64,000 nt of DNA from Endotrypanum monterogeii (Eukaryota; Euglenozoa; Kinetoplastea; Trypanosomatida; Trypanosomatidae). A program made the position numbers and the translations under genes. Under the pieces are notes generated by a model that was given only the letters and a program-made list of their open reading frames with translations, ran no database searches and was not told the origin of the DNA. Below are positions 10,210 through 19,835 of this stretch, one piece after another. The DNA is taken from assembly GCA_000333855.2 (NCBI GenBank), contig CM007318.1:1503522-1567521 (forward strand), written 5' to 3'. Numbering within the stretch: the stretch's first letter is position 1; every line of letters begins with the position of its first letter.

Positions 10210-10944
10210 ATGAAGAATTTCATTCGAACCAAGTCCTCGGCGGCCTTCCCGCAGGAGCACCGTGGATCTGTGACATCCCTTCAATCTAACTCCCGATCAG
10301 CTGCCTCCACTGGCAAGGGTGCTGTAGCGCAATTCACCTCCAAAACTGCGCGTAGTGAAATGGAAACGGTTTTTGATCGTCTTCACTCTCTCGACAAATC
10401 TGTTCATTGCGACAGCATTGGTGGAAAGGGACTGGCACAATTATTGAGCGAAGTTGGTGTCACAGCGACCTCCCTAGATTACATGGTACTCGTGTGGAAG
10501 TTGGGTGCCACACAACAGGGATGTATCACGCGACCTGATTGGCTAAAATTCGCCTACACTAAATCCATCGAATCCATCGTACAGCTCCGCCAAAAACTTT
10601 CTGAATGGGTCAAAGAGGTTCGCGAAAACAGCGGCCCCTTTCTCCTCATGTATAATTACCTATACGACTATATTCGCGGTGAGGAAGATCGACGCACCAC
10701 ACTGGCAAAGGCGATCAGTGGCTGGGATATTTTTTTCAAGAACAACAAGCGCTATGCTCAGTGGAAATCGTGGGCAACGGTGAACTTCAAGAGTGATGTC
10801 TCCCGGGACCTATGGCGGCAGCTCGGTATCTTTTTAACGGTGGACGGAAACGCTGAAGAGCTCTCGAAGAACCAAGTCTCAGCGTTATCGTGGCCATCGG
10901 CAATCGCCAACTTTGTCGATGAAAACAAAGACGGACTCTCCTGA
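10210..10944 (+). CDS. DCN1-like cullin neddylation protein
   Basis: A 244-residue protein. After a Ser-rich 60-residue N-terminus it has the helical DCN1/PONY fold, which assists transfer of NEDD8 to cullins. The clearest signature is the C-terminal part, where a DLW helix is followed about 30 residues later by a WP-containing helix ending in NFVDE. In the yeast and human family the DAD patch of this region contacts the cullin. Here the Ala before WP is Ser, and the Asp in the following helix appears to be Ala, so the cullin contact may differ. N-terminal UBA homology is not visible. The family call is good; orthology within the DCUN1D group is open. Confidence 0.75.
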   Translation: MKNFIRTKSSAAFPQEHRGSVTSLQSNSRSAASTGKGAVAQFTSKTARSEMETVFDRLHSLDKSVHCDSIGGKGLAQLLSEVGVTATSLDYMVLVWKLGATQQGCITRPDWLKFAYTKSIESIVQLRQKLSEWVKEVRENSGPFLLMYNYLYDYIRGEEDRRTTLAKAISGWDIFFKNNKRYAQWKSWATVNFKSDVSRDLWRQLGIFLTVDGNAEELSKNQVSALSWPSAIANFVDENKDGLS

Positions 10945-11376
10945 CCCATGCTGCGCTCGTGGGATTTGGAGGACATATCGATGTTTATAAACTGCTGATA
11001 TTCCTCTTTCACGTGGATCGTTTAATCGCTGTCGTGGAAAGAGAAGAAGTGAGCCAAGGAAAAAGCACCCGTACGGTTGGGATGAGGTAGCGCTGTAATG
11101 CTTCATTTTGTGCTGGCGCACTGGTCGATATAGTGAAGGGGGTACCACACAAGTTATTTTTGCTTCACCTGGAGGTACGTGGAAGCCTGCTCGAAGGATT
11201 CAGGGAGGTTACGCCGGCCTTTTTTTTCTGCTTGTCTCTAACTGGGGGAAAGTGAATGACAAGGAGACAACACTGCCCGTTGATGGGAAACTACTGTAGC
11301 GATAAATGCCATAGCTCCCTAGGCTCCTTTTCACACTACAAAGAAAGTCGTATTCATAGTTACATCTCGTGATGCA

Positions 11377-11896
11377 TTGAAAGAAGACCACATCAACGAT
11401 GCTATTGTGCCCTCGCCCCCCTGCAACGTGGACCTACAGCTCAAGTATCTCGCTGCCCAACCTACACTAGACTGTTGTACTCTGGAAAGGACTTCGGCAG
11501 CTGGCACATGGGTCCGCACAAAGAAACTTCTTTCGTCCTTGGTATCAGCCCCATTCACCGCTGACAGTCACCTCACCGCTGACCCCCTACGAAACCAGTG
11601 GTAACCACTGTGCCATCAAGCAGTGTATTCTCCACAAGCTGGGAGAAATACCTAAATCCTGTGACTTACCGGTGCCGTTCTGGAGGTGATGCTACATACC
11701 TTGAACCTCATCCACTGCAAGGACGACTGAATCAACTCGAGCAGACGGATGTACACTTTTGATCATATGAGGCCTATCTCTGTGTTGTGTGCTCAGCTGC
11801 ACTTGATGACATGGTGCACAGTGACCTATTGAGACGCATCGGCACATGGGCGCTGACGCCAGTATATTCATCAGCTCATCTTGTAATACAGGTTTA
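11377..11896 (+). pseudogene. Decayed coding remnant A
   Basis: An open frame from 11377 stops at 11604. From about 11583 the neighbouring frame takes over and reads protein-like to about 11896, interrupted by a single TGA near 11759. The second part contains motifs such as YLNPVTYRCRSGGD and SDLLRRIGTWALTPVYS. Composition and length suggest a former coding region with a frameshift and point stops. I do not recognise the family. A decayed mobile element, for example a recombinase or reverse transcriptase of a trypanosomatid transposon, is one possibility but is not shown. Confidence 0.35.
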
Positions 11897-12337
11897 TATA
11901 TGATACTTTCTTTTTTCAAATTGAAATATCTTTGGAACATGCACAGGGGGAAAACACACGATGGATCGATAATGACGACCATACTTGATACCCACAGCAT
12001 TCATCACAATATGAATCAATGACTTCATAGGCCTGCCATCACCCAAAGTCACGATGCAGGACCGCTGCTTGTGTGAGGAGAAACCTTTTTTTTTTTTTTC
12101 AGTCTGGAGCTATTTTACATCAAGATATTTCAGTGTCCAAGGGATACCACGCAAAACGAAATGTTTTTTTTTCCACGTCGTATCCCCCCCCCCCCCGGCA
12201 CATACGTTAGTTGTTTGGTGTTTGCCTGCAGTGTGTGTCTGTCACTGACTATTTAGGTTTGGGATTGATGCCCTCATACTATATGAGGGCGGTGGAGGAC
12301 GTGATGGCTGTACCTCTACACGACCTTCCGTCGTGGT

Positions 12338-12810
12338 TTGCGTTCAGCAGGGGAGCATCTGCGTGGCGCTGCGCATGGTACGCTGTATCATGATGGGTCA
12401 TCTCTCAAGGCTCCATTCCACGCTACTTCACTGGAGGGATTTTTGATCACTGCGATGATGCGAAGTCTAAACTCTGAGACGTCACAAATGGCAGCTGGTA
12501 TGAGCTCTGATACGTCCCACTCAAGGTGATTCTCTTCGTAAGATGGGCTGGCAATCCTCATGAAAGCCGGCGTTTTTGAGAATGTGGCTGCATGCACCTC
12601 TTGTTGCAGAGCTGTCACAGCACCCCGCCTACCAAAGGCATCTGCAGATGCCTAGTCCTGACACTCATGTTCAGAAGCAATGGGAAGTATTAGTGAAAGA
12701 AAGCAACGGACCGCCACTCCGTCCCCACCGATCGTTATCTCTGAATTCAACGACGTGGACAATGGGTCAATATACACCCGTGCAAACAGAATACGCACAA
12801 ATCATTGACT
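12338..12810 (+). pseudogene. Decayed coding remnant B
   Basis: A single frame stays protein-like from 12338 to about 12810 with in-frame stops near 12527, 12539 and 12651. Readable parts include LYHDGSSLKAPFHATSLEG, then DGLAILMKAGVFENVAACTS and AVTAPRLPKASADA. Several stops without loss of frame are typical of an old inactive gene. It may belong to the same former gene as remnants A and C, since all three lie on the + strand in order. The family is not recognised. Confidence 0.4.
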
Positions 12811-13046
12811 TCTACTAGAATCTTATAGGCTATGACCCCATGACGCATTGTTCCTCGAGGGTGGACAGGGAAGGGAAAACATCAATAATTCCATACTCGA
12901 CATGTGTCTCTCTCTCTCTGTGTGTGTGTGTGATTGTCTGTGTGTTAGATAAGGAGTGGGAAGTGGAGTGGGAGGTGTTGGATACAGAGTTTCAGCTTTG
13001 AAGAAAAGAGGCCGGGAGACTGAGCAGTATCATTATTTTCCGAAAC

Positions 13047-13256
13047 TAGGGCACTCGTTTTGCCGACGACAGAGTCAAATACATACGGCCTGGGTACACT
13101 CGAGCGTGTTATCACTGTTTTTATCGATGCAGCAGTCTCTGGAGTGGTTCTGCCCCGGTACGCTGCAAGACGACAAAGCATATTTTGTATTACCCCTATG
13201 GTCCACGTAGATGTCCCCACCACCGCTACCCCTTTTGGTTTCCGCTTCCTAGCGTA
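13047..13256 (+). pseudogene. Decayed coding remnant C
   Basis: A short open frame reads TTESNTYGLGTLERVITVF, then a stretch ending TPFGFRFLA before a stop. A preceding frame (12956-13210) may hold its upstream part after a frameshift. The opposite strand is also open across 12945-13322 (125 codons), so the coding strand is not certain. No family recognised. Confidence 0.25.
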
Positions 13257-13890
13257 GAGGATCTCGAGAAGTTGTGCAAGATGGGGTGCCTGCCAAACGG
13301 CAGAATGGAAATCGCTAACCAAGGTTGAAAAACCACTTTGGCGTACTTTCGAGGGCTTAAGCAGCGTTTGAGTCGGAAACTCGACCGCTGCTGCAGCGTT
13401 TATTCAGTCTCGCTCTGCCTCAGGTTCAAGTGCCATGACAGGTAGTACTGCAGAGCGGTGTTGAGTACCTGTTTTGTTGCAAATCGTCACTTTGGGAAAT
13501 ACACAAGGGCCATTTCTGCTGGCATTTAGATACTATCGCGAATACATTTTGATGTCCTCCTAAAGATTTTTTGTTTTTCAATGCTAAATCGCTCAATCAT
13601 CCACACACACAAGTACGCGCAGGTGCATTTGGGCTCGTTGCTGGTTCGCTCATACGACTAACAGCATGTCCTTATCTCCTGAGCAGTCGTAACCAAGAGA
13701 CCCGCACACTCTCGAATTCTCCGAACTACCGATTTTTCTTTGCATGTACCATACCTCACTCCTTCCCTACTGCTCGTATCAGAGGTCAAATAATACACTA
13801 CGCTGCATCAACGCGCCGGTGAAACGACTGCGGAAAAAAAGCAAAAGGGATTTTCCTCTTCTGCATTTGGATTTTTCCCGGCAAAGACAA

Positions 13891-15090
13891 ATGACTTCAG
13901 CAGAGCTGATGCAGATTCTCTTCAGCGGGAGCGAGAATAAAATCAAGGAGGTGATCAAGGATCGGTCGTTCGTGGAGTTCTGCAATCGACCTTTATCGAG
14001 TGGCCAGTATCCCATTCACGCGGCAGCAATCAGGAAAAACGTGAAGGCGGTTGCGATGCTGCTGGAGGCCGGCGTCAATCCAAATATAGAGTCGGAGGAA
14101 CCGGGAGATACTCTAGGCTCCACAGCTGCACATTATGCAGCGGCCGTGAATTGCGTATCTGTGCTGAGGGTACTGAAGAGGCATGGAGCAGACCTGGATC
14201 ACCCTGCCGCAGATCAATGGACTCCGCTGCATGCGGCAACATTTCGTGGAAAGAGTGCAGCGTTTGAAGAACTTTTGCAGTTGGGTGTGAACGTCAACTG
14301 CACCACCTCTGCAGGCTATACTCCGCTCTTGTTCGCGGTAAATCTTGGTCGTGTAAAGGAAGTGCGCTATCTACTTCGGAGCAAGGCCAAAATTCATCTA
14401 AAAGATTCGAGACACGACAGCCTCTTACATTACGCTCTACACTACCGACTTTCGCAGGCAATCGGGGCCGAATACGAACTTCCCGACAGCCAGCTAGACG
14501 TTGCCGTACTGCTGGTTCTCAACGGCGCTCGGCCAGATGAACTGAATGAGGAAAGGCATACACCGACGCGATACGCAGAGGCAAAACTACCGTCGCTTCC
14601 AAAGGTACTTCATCTTCTTTTTTCTAACGCAATCAAGCTGCTTTGTGCGCCGATCGAGATCAACTATCTCACGCTCACTACTGCCACAGTGGATTTCTTG
14701 GTGGAAAAGGTCGGCCTGGAAGCTGCGCAGGCGCAGGCTCTCGTCGAGGCTATGGCGACCCTCGAAAAAGAGCGCAAACTCATTCCCCGAAAACATGCGA
14801 TTGCTGTCGATTCAGTGGTGAGTGCTGAGGCTTCGTGTTTTTTGAAGGCGGTTTGCCCACCAAAACCCCCCGGGACACACAAGAGCGGCGGTGAAGTCCC
14901 GTATAAAGGCGTGTGTCCCTTTTTCCAGCGGCTTGCAACGCATTCAAATACGCATCGTGGGGAAGAGGGTGAGGACAGAACTCCACGCCTCTCTAAACTC
15001 TACACGCTGTGCTACCTCAAAAATACACTGCTGCTTATTGGAACCGCTTTCCTCCTCGGCTATTTCTGTGGGCAATGTCGCAGAGGGTGA
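13891..15090 (+). CDS. Ankyrin-repeat protein with C-terminal membrane anchor
   Basis: A 399-residue protein from ATG 13891. The open frame extends to 13744, but the extra 49 residues come from a leader-like region and ATG 13891 follows a purine-rich context. Residues about 40-200 hold four or more ankyrin repeats, seen as GQYPIHAAAIRKNVKAVAML, STAAHYAAAVNCVSVLRVL, WTPLHAATFRGKSAAFEEL and YTPLLFAVNLGRVKEVRYL. A helical region follows (about 240-325). A hydrophobic segment near the end (TLLLIGTAFLLGYFCG) with a basic tail CRRG looks like a tail anchor. Ankyrin repeats bind partner proteins; a scaffold on an internal membrane is inferred. The partner is unknown. Confidence 0.85.
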   Translation: MTSAELMQILFSGSENKIKEVIKDRSFVEFCNRPLSSGQYPIHAAAIRKNVKAVAMLLEAGVNPNIESEEPGDTLGSTAAHYAAAVNCVSVLRVLKRHGADLDHPAADQWTPLHAATFRGKSAAFEELLQLGVNVNCTTSAGYTPLLFAVNLGRVKEVRYLLRSKAKIHLKDSRHDSLLHYALHYRLSQAIGAEYELPDSQLDVAVLLVLNGARPDELNEERHTPTRYAEAKLPSLPKVLHLLFSNAIKLLCAPIEINYLTLTTATVDFLVEKVGLEAAQAQALVEAMATLEKERKLIPRKHAIAVDSVVSAEASCFLKAVCPPKPPGTHKSGGEVPYKGVCPFFQRLATHSNTHRGEEGEDRTPRLSKLYTLCYLKNTLLLIGTAFLLGYFCGQCRRG

Positions 15091-15896
15091 GTGAATAACA
15101 GACTGTCATCAAAATATAAGCAGGTGGGAATGCATGCCTGCTGTTGTGACCCACAGAAACTGATCGCATATTTCGAGTGGGTTTTATTTTTTTCTTTCTC
15201 GCTCCCTCTCTGCTCATCCCCCCACCCCACCCCACCCCACTCATAAACTCACCACTTTTACGCATTCTGAAAAAAAACGTCCGTTGTAAAATGCAGTGTA
15301 CTTCTCATCTATCACCAGCACCTTCAAGTGATTAGTGTATTATCTGCTGGAGCCATATGAGGGAAAAATTGTGACTCAGTAGACCATTTTTGTTTTTTTT
15401 TTCAGCTCCCCACGTGTTATTCTGCGGCGCATCTATAGCAGCTGTGCGCTCCGTGCTCACCACTCATTTCTAGTGGCGTTCTCAATTTTACCTCCAAGAA
15501 AAAATAACCTATCCCTCCACGACCAGCTAGTGCTCTTACTACCTTTGCGACTACTAGCACCCGCCTGCGGGGCTGTGTGATTGCAGCTTACGCTTGCATG
15601 TACCCTAGAATTTTCCTCGGTGATTTCAACGCAACTCTAGGATAATAATGAGCGAATGACAACTTGGCGAATGTTATTGAGTGTGCAAGAATTACATTCG
15701 ATCTTATGCATTGTACGTTTCACATCTTCTTATTTTTTTATTTGTCATCTCCCTCTTCTTGAATGACGTTTTACCGTTTCCATCGGCGTCGTCTGCAATG
15801 CTTTACTACACTGCATCTCCACGCCCTCCCCCCCCCCACCACACACACACGCACACAATCGTCAGCTCTTGCGGCTGCGTTTGTAATTGAAGAATT
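15091..15896 (+). other. Intergenic region with splice-acceptor-like tract
   Basis: No gene seen. Features are a CCCCA repeat at about 15220-15240, a long pyrimidine-rich stretch from 15710 to 15840, and a short CA run at 15840-15857. An AG at 15863-15864, some 30 bases before the GAR1 start, is a plausible trans-splice acceptor. Confidence 0.5.
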
Positions 15897-16544
15897 ATGC
15901 CCCGAGGATTTGGAGGACGTGGCGGTGATCGCGGTGGCGGCCGAGGCTTTGGTGGCCCACGTGGCGGCCGTGGCGGTGGCAGCTTCGGCGGTGGCCGTGG
16001 CGGAGGCCGTGGAGGTTATATGTCAGAGCCCGACCCCCCGGAGCACATGGAGGAGGTGGGCACCTTCATGAACGCGGCGGAAGGTGAATTAGTTTATCAG
16101 GTCACAGTAAAGGGCCAAATACCGCGCTTCAACGCCTTTGTATACACGGAAAACAAGGCAAAAATCGGAAAAATCGAGGAGATTCTCGGCAGCACAACGG
16201 ATGTTATGTTTTCTGTGAAACCGTCTCCAGGTGTGCAGGCAGCCTCGTTAAGTGAGGGCGATAAAGTTTACATTTCTACCACCCAGTTCACACCCCTTCG
16301 TGTCTTCACTGATCCGCCAAAACCGCGTGGTCGCGGAGGCCGTGGTGGCGGTCGTGGTGGTGGCCGCGGCGGCGACCGTGGTGGGCGTGGAGGTTCAAGT
16401 GCTCGGGGAGGCTTCGGCGGTCGCGGCAGCTTTGGTGGAGGTGGTGGTGGTCGCGGCAGTTTTGGCGGCGGTGGGCGCGGAACTTTTAATGGTGGTGCCG
16501 GCGGCCGTGGCTTCGGTGGCCGAGGTCGAGGTCGCGGGTATTAG
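15897..16544 (+). CDS. GAR1: H/ACA snoRNP protein GAR1
   Basis: A 215-residue protein with a conserved core (residues about 45-148) between two Gly/Arg-rich RGG regions, the classic GAR1 layout. The core carries the VGTFMNAAEGELVYQ start, the short strand pattern KIGKIEEILG and the VYISTTQFTPLRVF end typical of the GAR1/NAF1 beta-barrel. GAR1 is one of four core proteins of nucleolar H/ACA particles that convert uridine to pseudouridine in rRNA. The RGG arms are likely methylated on arginine and bind RNA. Start and stop are unambiguous. Confidence 0.95.
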   Translation: MPRGFGGRGGDRGGGRGFGGPRGGRGGGSFGGGRGGGRGGYMSEPDPPEHMEEVGTFMNAAEGELVYQVTVKGQIPRFNAFVYTENKAKIGKIEEILGSTTDVMFSVKPSPGVQAASLSEGDKVYISTTQFTPLRVFTDPPKPRGRGGRGGGRGGGRGGDRGGRGGSSARGGFGGRGSFGGGGGGRGSFGGGGRGTFNGGAGGRGFGGRGRGRGY

Positions 16545-17675
16545 AGAGCAACCGTGCTATCTTCGACTGGCCGATGAGATGGTGATTCATTTCTAGCATG
16601 CTTCTCTCATCTTTTTTTTTTTTTTTCGACGTATGACGCATGACTGCAAGGACACACACGTACTCACAGATAAGCAACCACAAAGAGTTTCCAAAAGTCT
16701 GTGCAGACTTATATCGTTGGAAAGCGGTCACTCGAGCTGTCCGACGGATGACACTGTGCTTTCAGGAAACTGTTGCGTGTGTGCATGTATGTGTGTTCCT
16801 CTCGATGCGTCTGAACCGAACGGTTTTCATATGTGCCCCGCCCACGAACGAAAACTGTGCAATGCGTGCGTTGCGAAGACAAAGGCAACTGAAACACATG
16901 ACCGGAGGCGCGTGCGGACGAAAGCGCTACAGCCACAGTACCCTGTGGAATAGTTACCGGGTAGCCAGCGTGCACCATTCTTTTTTTTTTTTTGAGGGGG
17001 GGTCGCCGTCATCGTCGTATTCTTTTTTGTTGTTGTTCGACGAGTGTTAAATGTAATCAACTCGATGGTTGACATATAAGTTTGGCTCAGTGTAAGCAAG
17101 GTATATATATATATATATAGGATGCACCTAAGAGGCGGGAAACAAAACTCATGGTATCGAGGTTGTCGTTACGTTAAGCTTTTCTCGCTTTAATTCGTGA
17201 GGGAGCGAGTGAAAACAATAAACAAAACGTAGACTGGATATAGATGGGAGGATGTGAGCACTCAGGCTAGATATGTTCAGCATATACACTCATGCGGTGC
17301 CAGCGCATTCACTGCCGCACGCAAGCCCAGCGCGCAAATGTTGCTGGTGGACAGGATCTAGAAAGTTAGCACAGCGATCTCGCAAGCATCCCCTTTGCGT
17401 TCCCCCCAACATGCACCTGCACTCAGGTGTTTAAATTACCAGTAGAAGTTTTTTTCTCTCTACTGGTGAGTAATGGCACAATACGCGAGTTGAAAGAACG
17501 GCCCCACTACCAGTACCACCAACCCCCATGCTGTTCACCTGTGTCGTACATCATCCTTCACGAAACGATCTCGACTATCCTCAATCCACTTTTATTTTCT
17601 CTTCCTTGTATGTCAGGAATATCCCTCTCTACTGGCGAGAACTCTTACAAAAAGAGAAGCTGAGGTTTCAGGTGT
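16545..17675 (+). other. Intergenic region
   Basis: About 1.1 kb without a supported gene. It contains oligo-T tracts near 16610 and 16981, a TA run at 17102-17119 and pyrimidine-rich DNA from 17560. The overlapping small frames at 16633-17099 lie on both strands in different phases, and none looks protein-like. Confidence 0.5.
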
Positions 17676-18473
17676 ATGGGCTCTGATACCCCGTGGCACA
17701 GCTGGGAGTGGAGCGAGAGACGACGGCGCACTGTCTGTGGTTTCAATGTTGCAAGGGATTCCTTTGGGGGACTTGCTCTGCTACTATGTATACCTGCCGC
17801 AGTCATAGCTCACCTTGCTCTTGTTGTTCTGACGCCGACCAGCACTGCTGTCCACAACGGCACCACTCTGCTTTTGGTGGTGCTTGTGGAGCTGTTTCTC
17901 TGTATGGGTGTGATGGTGTTTCTTTTTCTTCTTCTTGTTACTGATCCCGGCTTTATAGATGCTCCCACCGACCTCAGCTGTCGATGCAGGAAATGTGGGG
18001 TTGAAGTCGAAGAATTCGATCACCACTGTAGCGCTTTGGGTGCCTGCGTCGGAAAAGGTAACATGTCCTACTTCCTTTTGTTTCTGATGTTCACTGCTCT
18101 CCTTTGTGCAGTGGTAGAGGTGGGGAATCTAATCGCCGTGGTCATCGCCATACGCACTTACAGACACGATACAGGGTCTGCATGGGCGACCGCAGCTGTA
18201 ATGAAAAAGGCGGCATTTGCAGCACTGACTTCCTCAGTCACTTGGTTATTGATTGCACTCAGCAGTGCGGCTATGGCTGGGGGTGTATTCTCTGCGTTTC
18301 TCTGTTTGCGGTATAGTTACCTAACTTGTCAGGGTCGCAGCTCACTACAGCGGCGTAGGCGGTTGGTCACCGGAAGCTCATTTTCCGGTGTGTTTTCGAA
18401 TGCTCTGCACCCCAGATTTTCACACAACTTCAACTTTAGGCGTCGGTACGATATGGTAGACATCTCGAGCTGA
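17676..18473 (+). CDS. DHHC palmitoyltransferase-like membrane protein with shortened Cys-rich domain
   Basis: A 265-residue protein with four hydrophobic helices (about 30-52, 63-88, 131-158, 180-209), the usual topology of protein S-acyltransferases. The catalytic DHHC is at 115-118, followed by C124 and N129 in correct spacing, and the DPG motif (90-92) follows helix 2. The Cys-rich domain before DHHC is unusual: after CRKC (104-107) only seven residues precede DHHC, where the family norm is about eighteen and includes an HC-x2-C zinc-ligand set. The later TTxE motif is LTCQG. It may still self-acylate through C118, but zinc binding is likely altered. It could be an inactive member. Confidence 0.85.
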   Translation: MGSDTPWHSWEWSERRRRTVCGFNVARDSFGGLALLLCIPAAVIAHLALVVLTPTSTAVHNGTTLLLVVLVELFLCMGVMVFLFLLLVTDPGFIDAPTDLSCRCRKCGVEVEEFDHHCSALGACVGKGNMSYFLLFLMFTALLCAVVEVGNLIAVVIAIRTYRHDTGSAWATAAVMKKAAFAALTSSVTWLLIALSSAAMAGGVFSAFLCLRYSYLTCQGRSSLQRRRRLVTGSSFSGVFSNALHPRFSHNFNFRRRYDMVDISS

Positions 18474-19835
18474 TGGTTCGCCTGCTGGAAGGTATCGCTT
18501 TGTTTACACTGGACAGTAAACCTTAACACACACCAATGGCATTGCTTAGTTGTTCATGCTTTTTGTTTTCTCCCCAGAGTGGTGCTGCATGTACAGAGAC
18601 ACTCTTCGGCAAATATTGAGGGTGATCGAGGCGGTGGTGGTGGCGTGGGGTGGGAATCTAGGTCGAATCCAGATGGCTCTTCTCCTATCCCGCCATTTCT
18701 TAACGGCCTGCGAGTCAAACGGAGCCGGTCGAAGGAGAACACGGTTGAACAAGATCAGGTGCGTATTGAAAAGGGAGGAGTCGTAACGTTGCACGCCCCC
18801 TTCCTTTTGTGAAGGCCTCAGACAGTATTTCTGGACCTACTATCTTTTGCATGTCATAGCGATTTTCCTACACGTAAATAAGATATGATTCATCTCAGCA
18901 TCTTTTTGTTCTATACGAATATACAGACGGAAAAAAAAACAGTAACATGAGCACACTCACTTCGCTCACAAAACATTCCGAAGAAGTGCCCAGCGACATC
19001 TTGAGGAGAATCCGTCTAGCTTGCCATCTAGGTAGAACATCAGACTCAGGGGAAAGGAGGCGTTTCCTCGTCTACAGCGCACGAATCCGTGGCTTGATAG
19101 AGCGACTGTCGTTTTTATAGAAGCCACAATAAAAAACCGACACTGACTACTGAGACCGGCTCTACCCTTGGCTGGTGGAGTGAGTACGGATACTTTCCTA
19201 CTGGGGGTCGCAAGATGGCAAGAGACCTCCAAAAAAGGATTGGGCGCGTTTGCGAATACTCATACAATTAGACCCCGTAAAGCGTTCCTCTGTGGCCGAA
19301 GGCTCTAGGCGTTTGACACCTCAGCACTCGTGTAGTCCGGCGTTGCAGACTCTATCCTAAAGCTATAAAGAGTGACGGACGTGGCAAATGTACCATCTTC
19401 AGATTATCTACCATTCGATATGAATTTGTGCTTCGCATGATTTTCGTTGGTAGATTTTGAATGAGTCCTTGCCTTGGGATGCCCCTGGTTGCAAAGTTGC
19501 TTTGACCCCGCCCCTCTTCCCCTCCCCCTCATGATTCAACCCTACCATGCTAGGATAACCTGCCAGTTGAGCTGGCAGACAGAACTGCATAACTGTCTTC
19601 GCCCATGAATTCTTCGTTTCACCCTCTATCTCCTGTGTTCTTTCGCTTTCGTATCGGCACTTTTCATATAGTTTCTTTTTTTTTAATTCTGTTGTTAGTT
19701 CGTTTCATTTTTCTGCTCGTGCGCGTTTCGGAACACCGCCGTTTTTTTCCGTTGTTGTTATCGAGCAAGTCGCAATCTTTGACAAACCATACGCAGGGCT
19801 AACACGACTCCGTTGGCAGGAAACACGTCTTCGCG
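18474..19835 (+). other. Intergenic region with a possible coding remnant
   Basis: About 1.4 kb with no intact gene apart from the doubtful reading frames at 18947-19310. The end is pyrimidine-rich (19610-19760) ahead of the alpha-COP gene. Confidence 0.5.
18947..19310 (+). pseudogene. Possible decayed coding remnant
   Basis: An ATG-started frame of 57 codons (18947-19120) has a basic, helical translation containing SGERRRFLVYSARIRG. Shortly after it, a different frame (about 19147-19309) is open and protein-like, with LPLAGGVSTDTFLLGVARW and GAFANTHTIRPRKAFLCG, before a stop. The two parts may be one former gene broken by a frameshift and stops. Alternatively the first could be a genuine small protein. 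Family not recognised. Confidence 0.25.

Larger units (their letters stand above)
10945..13890 (+). other. Long gene-free stretch with decayed coding DNA
   Basis: No intact gene in almost 3 kb. Several forward stretches read like protein interrupted by stops and frameshifts; the clearest are listed as pseudogenes at 11377-11896, 12338-12810 and 13047-13256. A CT/GT simple repeat lies at 12907-12931. The antisense frame 12945-13322 opposes the third remnant. Confidence 0.5.
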
